Assembly: GCA_903870905.1 (NCBI GenBank)
Contig: CAIQEU010000078.1
Location: forward strand, 1-63,984
Length of the DNA: 63,984 bases
Origin: an uncultured Actinomycetes bacterium
GTDB taxonomy: Bacteria; Actinomycetota; Acidimicrobiia; Acidimicrobiales; RAAP-2
Reading direction: 5' to 3'
Part shown: positions 1 through 8,510 of the stretch, piece by piece
How positions within the stretch are numbered: the stretch's first letter is position 1
How the letters are laid out: the number at the start of each line of letters is the position of its first letter
Program-made: the position numbers and the translations under genes
Notes under the pieces: generated by a model
What the model saw: only the letters and a program-made list of their open reading frames with translations
What the model was told of the DNA's origin: nothing
The model's database searches: none

Positions 1-1
1 C

Positions 2-367
2 CAGTACGAGCAGTTCCCCGTGCTCGGCGAGCGCCGGAGCCAACACGCTGCCACCCTCTCTGGAGGCGAGCGCCAAATGCTGGCGATGGCCCGAGCGCTC
101 ATTGCTCAGCCCAAGGTGCTCCTCCTCGACGAGCCATCCCTCGGTCTGGCACCACTCGTCACTCAAGAACTCATGGGCACCATTCGAGACCTCTGTGCGT
201 CACAGAATCTCACGGTGCTGCTCGTGGAGCAGAACGCCAAGAGTGCCCTCAGAATCGCCCATGACGCTGTCGTCCTCCACCTCGGAACCGTTGCGGCGTC
301 AGCAACGGCCGCAGAAGTCGCAGCCGATGAGCGGTTGCGTCAGTACTACTTGGGGCTGGTTGAGTAA
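2..367 (+). CDS. livF: Branched-chain amino acid ABC transporter ATPase LivF (C-terminal part)
   Basis: The window opens inside this gene, so the Walker A half is missing. The 121 visible residues hold the ABC signature LSGGERQ, a Walker B stretch VLLLDEPSLGLAP, and LLVEQN at the switch position, where the LivF/LivG group has Gln or His. The product would be one of two cytoplasmic ATPases that power uptake of branched-chain or related amino acids. The last base of its TAA stop is the first base of the livH ATG, so translation is coupled. Gene order (ATPase, two permeases, binding protein) supports LivF rather than LivG, but without the N-terminus this rests partly on context. Confidence 0.9.
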   Translation, partial: QYEQFPVLGERRSQHAATLSGGERQMLAMARALIAQPKVLLLDEPSLGLAPLVTQELMGTIRDLCASQNLTVLLVEQNAKSALRIAHDAVVLHLGTVAASATAAEVAADERLRQYYLGLVE

Positions 368-1263
368 TGAACTTCCTCACGTCGCACGTCATGTCCGACA
401 TCTTCTTAGGCGTCACGAACGGAGTCCTCTACGGACTCATCGCCCTGAGTCTCGTCATTGTTTGGCGAGCGACCTCCATCCTCAACTTCGCCCAAGGGGC
501 GATGGCGATGTTCGCCACCTACCTCGGCATGACGATGACCGAGCATGGCCTCAACTTCTGGTTGGCCTTCTTGTTGGCCATCATCGCTGGCTTCGCCATG
601 GGTGGGGTCACCGAGCGGGTGCTCGTGCGTCCGCTCTACAAGCGCCCCGAGATCAACTCCATCGTGGTGATGGTTGGATTCCTCGGAGTCCTCGAGAGCA
701 CGGCTTCGGCAATTTGGTCGTCATCTCCTCGAGTCCTCGAGAGCCCGTTCTCTCAGAACTACTTCCAACATGGCAACACCACCATCGACCTCTCCCCCTT
801 CGCCCTCTTCCAAATCGGGGCGGCGCTGGCGGTCATGCTCGGTGTCGGTGCGATCTTCCAGTACACGAAGCTCGGACTCCAGCTCCGGGCCTCGGCGCTC
901 GCTCCAGAAGTCGCTCGACTGCTCGGCGTGCGCGTGAACCGCCTCCTCACCTTCGGATGGATGCTCTCGAGTGGCGCTGGGGTGGTCGCTGCGGTGATCA
1001 TCACCTCGAGTAGTTCGATCTTCCTCACGCCATCGGTGATGGATGGGTTCTTCGTCTTCGGGTTCATCGCTGCCGCAGTTGGCGGTCTGGAGAGCCCCGT
1101 TGGGGCCGTCGTCTCTGGCCTCCTCATTGGCTTGGCCCAGCAGTTCCTCCTCGACTACGCGCCGAGCGGACTCAGCTCCTTCGCCCCGGTCGTGATTTTG
1201 GTCGTTGCCCTCATGATTCGCCCCCAAGGACTGTTCACCACCACGAAGGCTCGACGCGTATGA
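367..1263 (+). CDS. livH: Branched-chain amino acid ABC transporter permease LivH
   Basis: A 298-residue, very hydrophobic polytopic inner-membrane protein. The motif NFAQGAMAMFA (residues 40-50) matches the NFAxGxxxM signature of LivH permeases. The C-terminal GGLESPVGAVVSGLLIG segment is the usual permease/ATPase coupling area of this family. It would form the transmembrane channel together with the next gene product. The start overlaps the livF stop by one base, and its own stop overlaps the next start (ATGA), so the operon is tightly coupled. Length is normal for LivH (about 290-310). Confidence 0.92.
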   Translation: MNFLTSHVMSDIFLGVTNGVLYGLIALSLVIVWRATSILNFAQGAMAMFATYLGMTMTEHGLNFWLAFLLAIIAGFAMGGVTERVLVRPLYKRPEINSIVVMVGFLGVLESTASAIWSSSPRVLESPFSQNYFQHGNTTIDLSPFALFQIGAALAVMLGVGAIFQYTKLGLQLRASALAPEVARLLGVRVNRLLTFGWMLSSGAGVVAAVIITSSSSIFLTPSVMDGFFVFGFIAAAVGGLESPVGAVVSGLLIGLAQQFLLDYAPSGLSSFAPVVILVVALMIRPQGLFTTTKARRV

Positions 1264-2342
1264 ACCCGATCGCTACCTTCAAGGCGCAGACGCCGACGGC
1301 ATTTCGTGCATCGTCCGCGGTCGTCGGTACCCTCGTCGCCCTCGTGGCTGCCTCGTGGGTCTTGTCACCGTCAACCGACAACTACCTCGTCCTCGCCGCT
1401 GGAGCGACCATTGCCATCATGGGGCTCTCGATCCTCACCGGTGGCTCAGGCCAGGTCTCTATTGGCAACGCTGGCTTCATGGCGATTGGCGCCTTCACCA
1501 CCGCGATAATCGGCACCCACAACGCCCACTTCTTCATCGTGGGCTCCTTGCTCGCCGGCACCGCAGCTGGGGCAATCTCCGGTGTGATCATTGGGCTCCC
1601 GGCCACCCGACTGCGTGGGCCGTACCTCGCGGGGATGACGCTGGCCTTCGCCTACGTAATGCAGCCGTTCATTCAGTCGTTCGGTTCCTTCACCGGCGGA
1701 TCAGGCGGCCTGTACCTGAACGAGCTCACCACCCCCCACTGGTTCGCACGCCTCGTCGGCGACTCGGACAACTTGATCGCTGCGAATGCGCGATACCAGT
1801 CGGCCCTCGCCGTGCTGGTTGCGGGCATTGCGCTGTTCTTCGCATCGAACGTGATGTCGAGTCGCCTGGGTCGAGCGATGCGCCTCGTGCGTGATGATGA
1901 GGTTGCCGCAGAACTGGTCGGCGTGAACCTGGCCAAGACCCGAGTGCTCGCCTTCGTCATCTCTGCCGCCTTCGCTGGCCTCGCGGGTTCGCTCCTCACC
2001 CTCATCGCTGCATCAGCCTCACCATCGACCTACGGCCTCGCACTCTCTATCGAACTCCTGTCGCTGCTCGTCCTCGGTGGGATGGGGTCGATCACTGGCG
2101 CCATCATCGCCGGTCTACTCTCCGCCTATTCAGGGCAGCTCGTGGGCAGGATCAACTCGCTCTTCGGCGTCGATCCCTACTCCAACGTCGGGGCGAACAC
2201 CAAGGGCATCATCTTCGGTGTCATCTTGATCGTGATGATGCTGGCTGCCCCAACTGGTCTCGTTGGACTCGCCAAGAGGGTGATGGCTCGCCTTCGAGCA
2301 GTGGTCAAAGGGCACTCCGCGGGATCTCTCAGCCAAGGCTGA
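1260..2342 (+). CDS. livM: Branched-chain amino acid ABC transporter permease LivM
   Basis: A 360-residue polytopic membrane protein, second permease of the system. Family hallmarks are GQVSIGNAGFMAIGAF near residue 68 (LivM consensus is GxxSxGxxxFxxxGAY) and RLRGPYLAGMTLAF. The conserved GGMGSITGAIIAG stretch lies in the C-terminal third. The ATGA overlap with livH keeps 1:1 translation. The C-terminus (KRVMARLRAVVKG) is a short basic cytoplasmic tail. Substrate could be any branched-chain or hydrophobic amino acid, or a short amide such as urea; sequence alone does not separate these. Confidence 0.92.
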   Translation: MNPIATFKAQTPTAFRASSAVVGTLVALVAASWVLSPSTDNYLVLAAGATIAIMGLSILTGGSGQVSIGNAGFMAIGAFTTAIIGTHNAHFFIVGSLLAGTAAGAISGVIIGLPATRLRGPYLAGMTLAFAYVMQPFIQSFGSFTGGSGGLYLNELTTPHWFARLVGDSDNLIAANARYQSALAVLVAGIALFFASNVMSSRLGRAMRLVRDDEVAAELVGVNLAKTRVLAFVISAAFAGLAGSLLTLIAASASPSTYGLALSIELLSLLVLGGMGSITGAIIAGLLSAYSGQLVGRINSLFGVDPYSNVGANTKGIIFGVILIVMMLAAPTGLVGLAKRVMARLRAVVKGHSAGSLSQG

Positions 2343-2372
2343 GGCGCGTGAAGGAATCCGCCGTTTCACCGC

Positions 2373-2393
2373 TACCATCGGAACATCAGTTCC
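2373..2393 (+). promoter_or_regulatory. Probable -10 box and operator-like inverted repeat before the binding-protein gene
   Basis: TACCAT (2373-2378) fits the TANNNT -10 pattern. It is followed at once by the inverted repeat GGAAC-ATCA-GTTCC (2380-2393), which would sit on the transcription start. This suggests the binding protein has its own regulated promoter in addition to read-through from livFHM. An AAAGGA ribosome site follows just before the ATG. Function is inferred. Confidence 0.45.
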
Positions 2394-2408
2394 AATGAAA
2401 GGATCACC

Positions 2409-3749
2409 ATGCGTTCCACCCTCCGTAGGGGCCTCACCGCCGGCGCTGCCGTCGCGGTCTCACTCGGCCTCGTTGCTGGGCCAGTCCTCACTTCAGCCGG
2501 GGCCTCAAGTTCCGATGGTGTGACCAGCAACCAGATCACCATCGGCGCAACCGTGCCGCTGACCGGTATCGCCTCGCTCGGGTACTCCGACGTGGCCAAG
2601 ACCGCCAACGCCGTGTTCAAGTACATCAACTCCAAGGGTGGCGTGAACGGTCGCAAGATCAACTTCATCATCAAGGACGACTGCTACGACGTCCAAGGTT
2701 TCAACTGCTCGAACGGTGGGCTGAGCACGGTCGACCAGACCAACGCGCTCCTCAACACCCCCGGTGGCCTCTTCGCCACGGTGGGCTCGCTCGGCACCGC
2801 CACCCAGGACTCGGTCCGCAACCTGCTCAAGTCCAGCGGCGTTCCGCAGCTCTTCGTGAACTCCGGCTCCAAGGACTGGGACAACCCCGGCACCTACCCG
2901 AGCCTCTTCGGCTGGCAGACGGACTACATCGTTGAGGGCAAGATCTTCGCCCACTACATCAAGTCCAAGTTGTCGGGTCAGAAGGTCGGCTACATCGGCC
3001 AGAACGATGACTTCGGTCAAAACGGCCTCCTCGGCATCCAGCGTGGTGGCCTCCCCATCCCGAACATGGGTGGCACTGACTCCTACGGCTACAACGTGGG
3101 CGACATCCTCTTCGGTGACCCCTTCGTCTCGATGCTGGCCACCCTCAAGGCCGACAACGTGAAGGTTGTCGTCCTCGACACCATCCCCCAGGCCACCAAG
3201 AAGGTCCTGACCGACGCTGGCAAGATCAACTACAAGCCCCAGTTCCTCATCTCCGGTGTTGGTTCTGACCCGCAGACGGTGAACAACGCCAAGGAAGTTG
3301 GCGCCCTGTCGCTGACCTTCCTCCCGGCCACCGACGACAAGACCAACGCCTGGAACAAGTGGATTGCGAAGTGCATCCTCGCCGACAAGACCGACTTCCC
3401 GAAGTTCAAGTCGACGAGCACCCTCACCGGCAACATGCAGTACGGCGCCGGCTGGGCCGTCACCTTCTTGCAGCTGGTCAAGTCCATGGGCTCCAACGTG
3501 ACCCAGTCCAACGCTGTGAGCACGCTGGAGAGCCAAGGGAAGACCTTCGCCACCCCGGCCGTGACCTCGCTTGCCTACTCGTCCTCGAACCACCAAGGCC
3601 TCATGGGTGGCTTGATGGTCACCGTGAAGTCGGTGACGGGAACCGCTCCGGTGGCAGGCAGCACGGTCTACGTGACCGACGACGTCAACGGCACCCCGCT
3701 CATTTCCAAGGCCTACAAGGTCTCGCCAATCCCGAGCTGGCTCGCCTAA
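2409..3749 (+). CDS. ABC transporter substrate-binding protein, leucine/amide-binding type
   Basis: A 446-residue secreted protein with a clear Sec signal peptide: basic MRSTLRRG, a hydrophobic stretch to about residue 27, then small residues. No lipobox cysteine is visible, so anchoring is not by a standard lipoprotein. The mature part starts ITIGATVPLTG and has the two-lobed periplasmic-binding-protein type I organisation (TVGSLGTATQDSV, VGYIGQNDDFGQNG), as in LivK-like proteins. It would capture the ligand outside the cell for LivFHM. AAAGGA lies 6 nt before the ATG, and a strong hairpin follows the stop. A 66-nt gap from livM and a promoter-like site suggest extra expression compared with the permeases. 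Confidence 0.92.
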   Translation: MRSTLRRGLTAGAAVAVSLGLVAGPVLTSAGASSSDGVTSNQITIGATVPLTGIASLGYSDVAKTANAVFKYINSKGGVNGRKINFIIKDDCYDVQGFNCSNGGLSTVDQTNALLNTPGGLFATVGSLGTATQDSVRNLLKSSGVPQLFVNSGSKDWDNPGTYPSLFGWQTDYIVEGKIFAHYIKSKLSGQKVGYIGQNDDFGQNGLLGIQRGGLPIPNMGGTDSYGYNVGDILFGDPFVSMLATLKADNVKVVVLDTIPQATKKVLTDAGKINYKPQFLISGVGSDPQTVNNAKEVGALSLTFLPATDDKTNAWNKWIAKCILADKTDFPKFKSTSTLTGNMQYGAGWAVTFLQLVKSMGSNVTQSNAVSTLESQGKTFATPAVTSLAYSSSNHQGLMGGLMVTVKSVTGTAPVAGSTVYVTDDVNGTPLISKAYKVSPIPSWLA

Positions 3750-3770
3750 GCATCTCGCTGGAGAACCGCT

Positions 3771-3804
3771 GAAGAACCCCCTGGCATTGGCCGGGGGGTT
3801 CTTC
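3771..3804 (+). terminator. Strong hairpin, probable terminator of the liv operon
   Basis: A 15-bp stem (3771-3785 with 3790-3804, one G:T pair) closes on the loop ATTG, 21 nt after the binding-protein stop. No U-run follows, which is common for terminators in high-GC Actinobacteria. The next gene has its own promoter-like box. Confidence 0.8.
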
Positions 3805-3830
3805 GCGTCCTGGGTGCATGTTCGTCACGG

Positions 3831-3836
3831 CACAAT
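3831..3836 (+). promoter_or_regulatory. Candidate -10 box CACAAT
   Basis: CACAAT lies 6 nt before the ATG of the dehydrogenase gene, which would give a leaderless or nearly leaderless mRNA. The same hexamer is the likely -10 of the LigB-type gene at 52.1 kb. Confidence 0.45.
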
Positions 3837-3842
3837 GGAAGT

Positions 3843-4934
3843 ATGACTTCACCTGCGACCATCGTCGTCTGCGACGGCGACCAGACCGGCCAAGAACTCC
3901 TCATCCAAGCACTCCGGGTCCTCGATCCTGGACTCCTCGGCCTCCCCATTGCCTTTGAGCACTACGACCTCTCCCTCCAAGCCCGCGTGGCTTCGAACAA
4001 CGGTGTCGTCCACGACGCTGCTACCGCAATGAAGGAAACAGGCCTTGGTCTCAAGGCTGCCACCATCACCCCGCCTGAGCGAGGAAGCGTTGGCTCGCCG
4101 AACCGCATTCTGCGCGAGGGCATCGATGGTTCAGTCATTGTCCGCACCGGCCGTCGCATCCCTGGCGTGAAGCCGGTGATCACCACGAGTCACCCCATCG
4201 TCGTTGTTCGCATGGCGGTCGGCGATGCCTACGGCGCCCTTGAAGGTCGAGACGGCGACGCTGGAACTGGGTCCGAGACTGCGTGGCGCACCGAGCGCAT
4301 CACCCGCGACGTGTGTCGGTCCGTCGCTGAGTACAGCTTCCAGGCTGCCGCCATGATCAAGGGCTCGGTCTATGGCGGACCCAAGTGGACCGTGTCGCCG
4401 ACCTACGAAGGCATGCTGAAGGAAGAGATGGACGACGCAGCAGCTCGTCACCCCGACGTGCTCTACCGCCCCGTCCTCATCGACGCCGCCTACGCCGGTC
4501 TCGTCACCGAGGACTTCAAAGAGGCCATCGTCGTCCCTTCACTCAACCGCGATGGCGACTGCCTCTCTGACCTCGTGCTCGCACTCTTCGGCTCCATTGC
4601 CGGCGCTGAGTCGGTCCTCATGGCCTTGGACGACCAGCTCAACCCCGTGGTGGCAATGGCCGAGGCACCCCACGGCACGGCACCCTCGCTCGAGGGTAAG
4701 AACGTGGCGAACCCCATGGCCATGCTGCTCGCCTGCGCCGCCGTGCTCGAGCACGCCGTCGTCCGCACCGGCAACGCGGCGTACGCCGAGGTCGCCAAGA
4801 TCATCCGCACCGCGACCTTGAAGACCGCCGCAGATGGCATCCGCACCTTCGACCTCGGTGGCGACGCCACCATGAGCGGCGTCGTGGATGAGGTCGTTGC
4901 TCGGGTGGCGAAGGGGATCGCCGACCTCGGCTAA
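3843..4934 (+). CDS. Isocitrate/isopropylmalate dehydrogenase family protein
   Basis: A 363-residue cytosolic enzyme of the beta-decarboxylating dehydrogenase family. It opens with the family start IVVCDGDQTGQELL. It has the C-terminal nucleotide-binding block AEAPHGTAPSLEGKNVANP (consensus EPxHGxAPxxxGxxxANP), and a metal/substrate segment around NRDGDCLSDLV. PNRILREGIDGSVIVRTGRRIPG occupies the place of the substrate-binding Arg region. These enzymes convert a 2-hydroxy-3-carboxy acid to a 2-oxo acid with NAD(P). Isocitrate dehydrogenase fits best because there are no leu genes nearby, but isopropylmalate or homoisocitrate are possible. The start follows a -10-like CACAAT by 6 nt with no ribosome site. 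It stands alone between convergent neighbours. Confidence 0.8.
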   Translation: MTSPATIVVCDGDQTGQELLIQALRVLDPGLLGLPIAFEHYDLSLQARVASNNGVVHDAATAMKETGLGLKAATITPPERGSVGSPNRILREGIDGSVIVRTGRRIPGVKPVITTSHPIVVVRMAVGDAYGALEGRDGDAGTGSETAWRTERITRDVCRSVAEYSFQAAAMIKGSVYGGPKWTVSPTYEGMLKEEMDDAAARHPDVLYRPVLIDAAYAGLVTEDFKEAIVVPSLNRDGDCLSDLVLALFGSIAGAESVLMALDDQLNPVVAMAEAPHGTAPSLEGKNVANPMAMLLACAAVLEHAVVRTGNAAYAEVAKIIRTATLKTAADGIRTFDLGGDATMSGVVDEVVARVAKGIADLG

Positions 4935-6613
4935 TCCGCCGACCGGGGCTTCCTCGACAGCGAAATCGTCGTTGGTGGCTGCGCCATACCGACTGGTCCA
5001 CCGAGCAAGAAGCGCTCGGGGTCAGCGACGAAACGATCGCAGCAGCTCTGCGCGCAGAAGGCGTAGGTGGTGCCGTCGTGCGCCACGGTTGCTGCTGCGG
5101 TGGCGAGGTCGACCGACATGCCACAGACCGGGTCGATCGACGACGCCACGTTCGCAGTTGTTGGTTCGGCAGGACCATCGCCGAGGAAGGCACCTGGGTC
5201 GGCGAGGAAACGTTCCTTGCAGCCCGGGTTGCAGAACGCGTACGTCGTGCCCCGCCACGCCGCAGTCTCGGTGGCCGTTGCGAGGTGGACCGACATACCG
5301 CAGACCGGATCGACGAACTGAGGAGCATCGTCGTCGTTCATCCCCTGAGGTGCGCCAGATTCACGGGTGGTGAACCTCCCCGGATCAGCCACGAAGCGAT
5401 CCCGGCATCGCTCGGCGCAGAAGAAATAGGCGACACCGTCGTGGTGCACGGTCGCTGACGCGTGCGCCACCTGCACCTGCATTCCACACACCGGGTCGAT
5501 GGCGTAGCCAGCGCCGCCACCAAGTCGAGTGCGCTGGCGAGCGAGCACGAGAATGCCGACGAGCATGACCAGGGCAATCGCGTTCAAGATCCCCGTGGCG
5601 TCCGCAGCGAAGTGGTGCGAGGTCGTCATGGCCCCGATGGACCGATTGGTCGGCGTCCAACCAGCGGCGCCAATGATGCCCTCGGTGATGAGCCCAGCCA
5701 CGGTCATCGTCGCCCAGAAAGTGAAGAAGATCCGCAGTGCCTGCCGACCGCCGTAGTAGCGACGGTAAATGAGGAGCAGCGGGAAGGTGATGAGGTCAGC
5801 GAACACGAAGGCGAGTACGCCGCCGAAGGAGATGCCGCCGTGCCACAGCGCAGCCGCCAGTGGGACGTTGCCGATGGAGCACACGAAACTCGCCACTGCG
5901 ACGAGTGGGCCGACAACGGCGTTCTCGAGGGTGGTCCAGACGCCGTGGCCCTTCACGAAGACCACGTTCCACACCGAGTTCGGCACGGCAGCAGCCATCA
6001 CGCCAGCGATGAGGAATCCCGCCACGAGTTCACGCCGGAGCATCGTGAGGTCGGCGACGGTGTAGCTCGCGGCATCCGACCAGCCCTTGAGCGTCGAGGG
6101 CCGACTCGTGGGCGACATTTCTTGAGCCCGAGCATCCTGAGCCTCTGGTGGGCGGGTGGATTTGGCCAAGAGCACCACGCTCCCAAGGAGCGCCAATAGG
6201 AGAATCATGATGACGCCACCGACGAACTCACCGAGGGCGAACTGCCACCCCATGAGCACCACCAAGACAATCCCGAGTTCGATCACGAGGTTCGTCGAGG
6301 CCACCATGAAGATCAACGCCGTGACGAAGTTGGCCCCCCGCTTCCAGAGGGCATGGGCCATGGAACTCGCTGCGTAGGAACACGATGAGGAGATCGCACC
6401 GATCACCGTGGCCAAGCTGACCGATTTCGGCGTCAACGTGCCGAAGGATCGCTCCATGGCCCCACGCGACACGAAAGCCTGGACGACCCCAGAGAGTCCG
6501 AACCCGAGCACGAGGGGCCAGAACGTCTCGTAGAACATCCAGAACGACTCGCGCAAGATTCGACCCGCGACGCCCTGCCAGAGCGAGAGTCCCACCACGG
6601 CAATCGAGTGCAT
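4931..6613 (-). CDS. Metal-type permease (DUF318/SO_0444-like) fused to three YHS domains
   Basis: A 560-residue protein with two parts. Residues 1 to about 360 form a multi-pass permease. Each half holds a Cys-Ser motif in a membrane helix (SSSCSYAASSMAH near residue 78, FVCSIGNVPLAAA near 245), as in DUF318-type permeases linked to copper, zinc or organoarsenic efflux. The tail carries three YHS domains, near residues 371-414, 435-477 and 493-536. Each has a DPVCGM motif and a second paired-Cys element (FCAERC, FCNPGC, FCAQSC). YHS domains bind metal ions. The ATG at 6613 is preferred because everything upstream in frame reads as non-conserved. The last bases converge on the dehydrogenase gene with a 4-bp overlap. 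Confidence 0.8.
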   Translation of the reverse strand: MHSIAVVGLSLWQGVAGRILRESFWMFYETFWPLVLGFGLSGVVQAFVSRGAMERSFGTLTPKSVSLATVIGAISSSCSYAASSMAHALWKRGANFVTALIFMVASTNLVIELGIVLVVLMGWQFALGEFVGGVIMILLLALLGSVVLLAKSTRPPEAQDARAQEMSPTSRPSTLKGWSDAASYTVADLTMLRRELVAGFLIAGVMAAAVPNSVWNVVFVKGHGVWTTLENAVVGPLVAVASFVCSIGNVPLAAALWHGGISFGGVLAFVFADLITFPLLLIYRRYYGGRQALRIFFTFWATMTVAGLITEGIIGAAGWTPTNRSIGAMTTSHHFAADATGILNAIALVMLVGILVLARQRTRLGGGAGYAIDPVCGMQVQVAHASATVHHDGVAYFFCAERCRDRFVADPGRFTTRESGAPQGMNDDDAPQFVDPVCGMSVHLATATETAAWRGTTYAFCNPGCKERFLADPGAFLGDGPAEPTTANVASSIDPVCGMSVDLATAAATVAHDGTTYAFCAQSCCDRFVADPERFLLGGPVGMAQPPTTISLSRKPRSAD

Positions 6614-6667
6614 GCCCCAAGTGTGCCAGCCCTCAGCCCGCGAGAACCCCTTCTCGTATGTGACCGC

Positions 6668-6673
6668 TAAACT
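6668..6673 (+). promoter_or_regulatory. Candidate -10 box TAAACT
   Basis: TAAACT in the 106-bp divergent region between the permease-YHS gene and the amino acid ABC operon. It would give a leader of about 40 nt ahead of the binding-protein ATG. Confidence 0.35.
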
Positions 6674-6719
6674 GAGGACATCAGCCAGCGGCTCGCCGCA
6701 GGAACTCTGGGAGACCATC

Positions 6720-7592
6720 ATGCGCAAGTTGCACCTCATCGCCGCGAGCTCAGCCCTCGTCGCTTCCCTCACCGCCGTCTCTGGCGTGGCCACCGCCGCC
6801 GTTGCCCACACGGCGAGTGCTGCCGCGACCTGCACGAAGGCGAATGCTGCGTCGCTGCACAGCGCTGGACACCTGACGGTGGCCACCGACAGCCCGGCCT
6901 ACACACCGTGGTTCGTCAACAACAAGCCCAGCAACGGTAAGGGGTACGAGTCGGCAGTGGCCTACGCCATCGCCAGCCAGATGGGCTTCTCAGCCTCCAA
7001 GGTGAAGTGGGCCTACGAGCCCTTCTCCAACTCCTACCAGCCGGGCTCGAAGGCCTTCGACTTCGACCTCAACGAGATCTCGGTGACCCCGGACCGCTCC
7101 GCCGCAGTCAGCTTCTCGAGCAGCTACTACGACGTGACCCAGTCGATCATCGCCCTCAGGAAGAACCCGATCGTCACCAAGCACAGCCCGGCCCAGCTGA
7201 AGAACTACCAGTACGGCGACATGGTGGGCACCACTGGTCTTGACTACATCAACAACCAGATCCAGCCCACCAAGCAGGTCAAGGTGTACCAGAGCCTCAC
7301 CGATGCGTTCAACGCCCTCGTGGCCAAGCAAGTGGATGCCATCGTGGTCGACACCCCTGACGGCCAGTACGCAGTGTCCAAGGGCAGTGGCGAGCTGCCG
7401 GACAACTCGAGCGTCCAGGTTGGCCAGTTCCCTTCTGTTGGTGAGCACTTCGGCGCGCTCTTCACCAAAGACAACCCGCTCGTCGGCTGCGTGAACGATG
7501 CCATTGCTACCCTTCGAGCCAACGGCACCTTGGCCAAGATCTCCAAGCAGTACCTCGGGATCTACAACAAGGTCCCCCAGATTCAGCCCTAA
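6720..7592 (+). CDS. Polar amino acid ABC transporter substrate-binding protein (family 3)
   Basis: A 290-residue secreted protein. MRKLHLIAASSALVASLTAV is a typical Sec signal ending near TASAAA. The mature part has the SBP_bac_3 pattern: LTVATDSPAYTPW at the start, GKGYESAVAYAIA, a ligand loop NEISVTPDRSAAVSFSSSYY, then DAFNALVAKQVDAIVVDTP. It would bind a polar or charged amino acid outside the cell for the following permease and ATPase. The start is ATG at 6720, because upstream in-frame sequence lies in the divergent promoter region and carries no signal peptide. First gene of a three-gene operon. Confidence 0.9.
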   Translation: MRKLHLIAASSALVASLTAVSGVATAAVAHTASAAATCTKANAASLHSAGHLTVATDSPAYTPWFVNNKPSNGKGYESAVAYAIASQMGFSASKVKWAYEPFSNSYQPGSKAFDFDLNEISVTPDRSAAVSFSSSYYDVTQSIIALRKNPIVTKHSPAQLKNYQYGDMVGTTGLDYINNQIQPTKQVKVYQSLTDAFNALVAKQVDAIVVDTPDGQYAVSKGSGELPDNSSVQVGQFPSVGEHFGALFTKDNPLVGCVNDAIATLRANGTLAKISKQYLGIYNKVPQIQP

Positions 7593-7616
7593 GCACCCCC
7601 GACCGCCGATTTCGTC

Positions 7617-8510
7617 GTGGAGCACAGCGCACCATCAGGGTCGACCGCGCTCGTCCTGACCAAGCGACGATCGTGGATCTGGAGAGCGACGACGAGGTCA
7701 CCGAGGCTCGCTTCGGTGACCTCGGTCACGCTGCTGGTCCTCGGCGCGGTGGCGATCTTCATCCTCTCTCCCGGAGCGAAGACCTTCGGGCACTACTTTC
7801 TCAACCCAACGATCTTCGCCGATACCTTCTTCGGCAACTCCGCCAAGAACCTCGACCCCATGTGGCAGGCGTTCATCAAGAACATCGAGATGTGCCTCGC
7901 CGCCGAGCCACTCGTGCTCATCTGGGCCCTCCCGGTCGCCTTACTCAGGAACTCCCCGAGCCCTCTCCTCGCTGGACCACGCCTCGTGGCCACCGCCTAC
8001 GTGGACCTCGCTCGTGGGGTTCCCCTCGTGCTCGTGGTCTACGCCGTCTACTTCGGACTCCCGAGCCTCAACCTGCCGTTCATCTCTGACCGGACGTGGT
8101 TCCAGTACGGGCTGTTCTGCCTGGTCTTCTGCTACGGGGCCTACGTCTCAGAGGTCTACCGCGCCGGCGTGCAGTCGGTGCCGTACTCCCAAACCCTCGC
8201 CGGCCAAGCCATTGGCCTCACGCCGTTCCAGCTCAATCGCTACGTCACCATTCCCCAAGCACTCCGCATCGTCGTCGCGCCGCTCATCAACGACTTCGTG
8301 TCGCTCCAGAAGGACACCGCCATCATCGGTATCGGCGCCGGCATCATCGAGGTCTTAAAGGCTGCCCAGATCAGTCAAGGCGTCTTCTTCAACGACACCT
8401 GCTACGTCGCGGCCGGTGTGCTGTTCCTCATCATCTGCGTGCCGCTCACCCGCTTGGCCGACGCACTCCAAGCCCGCGATCAGCGGGCTCGCTTGGCCGG
8501 AGCCCGGTGA
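7617..8510 (+). CDS. Polar amino acid ABC transporter permease
   Basis: A 297-residue inner-membrane protein of the HisMQ/GlnP type. The family block YVDLARGVPLVLVVYAVYFG is followed by the helical EAA loop region AGQAIGLTPFQLNRYVTIPQALRIV, which docks on the ATPase. A long N-terminal part (to about residue 100) precedes the core, as in several actinobacterial permeases. It starts with GTG 24 nt after the binding protein. Its TGA ends on the first base of the ATPase ATG. A single permease gene suggests a homodimeric channel. Confidence 0.9.
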   Translation: MEHSAPSGSTALVLTKRRSWIWRATTRSPRLASVTSVTLLVLGAVAIFILSPGAKTFGHYFLNPTIFADTFFGNSAKNLDPMWQAFIKNIEMCLAAEPLVLIWALPVALLRNSPSPLLAGPRLVATAYVDLARGVPLVLVVYAVYFGLPSLNLPFISDRTWFQYGLFCLVFCYGAYVSEVYRAGVQSVPYSQTLAGQAIGLTPFQLNRYVTIPQALRIVVAPLINDFVSLQKDTAIIGIGAGIIEVLKAAQISQGVFFNDTCYVAAGVLFLIICVPLTRLADALQARDQRARLAGAR

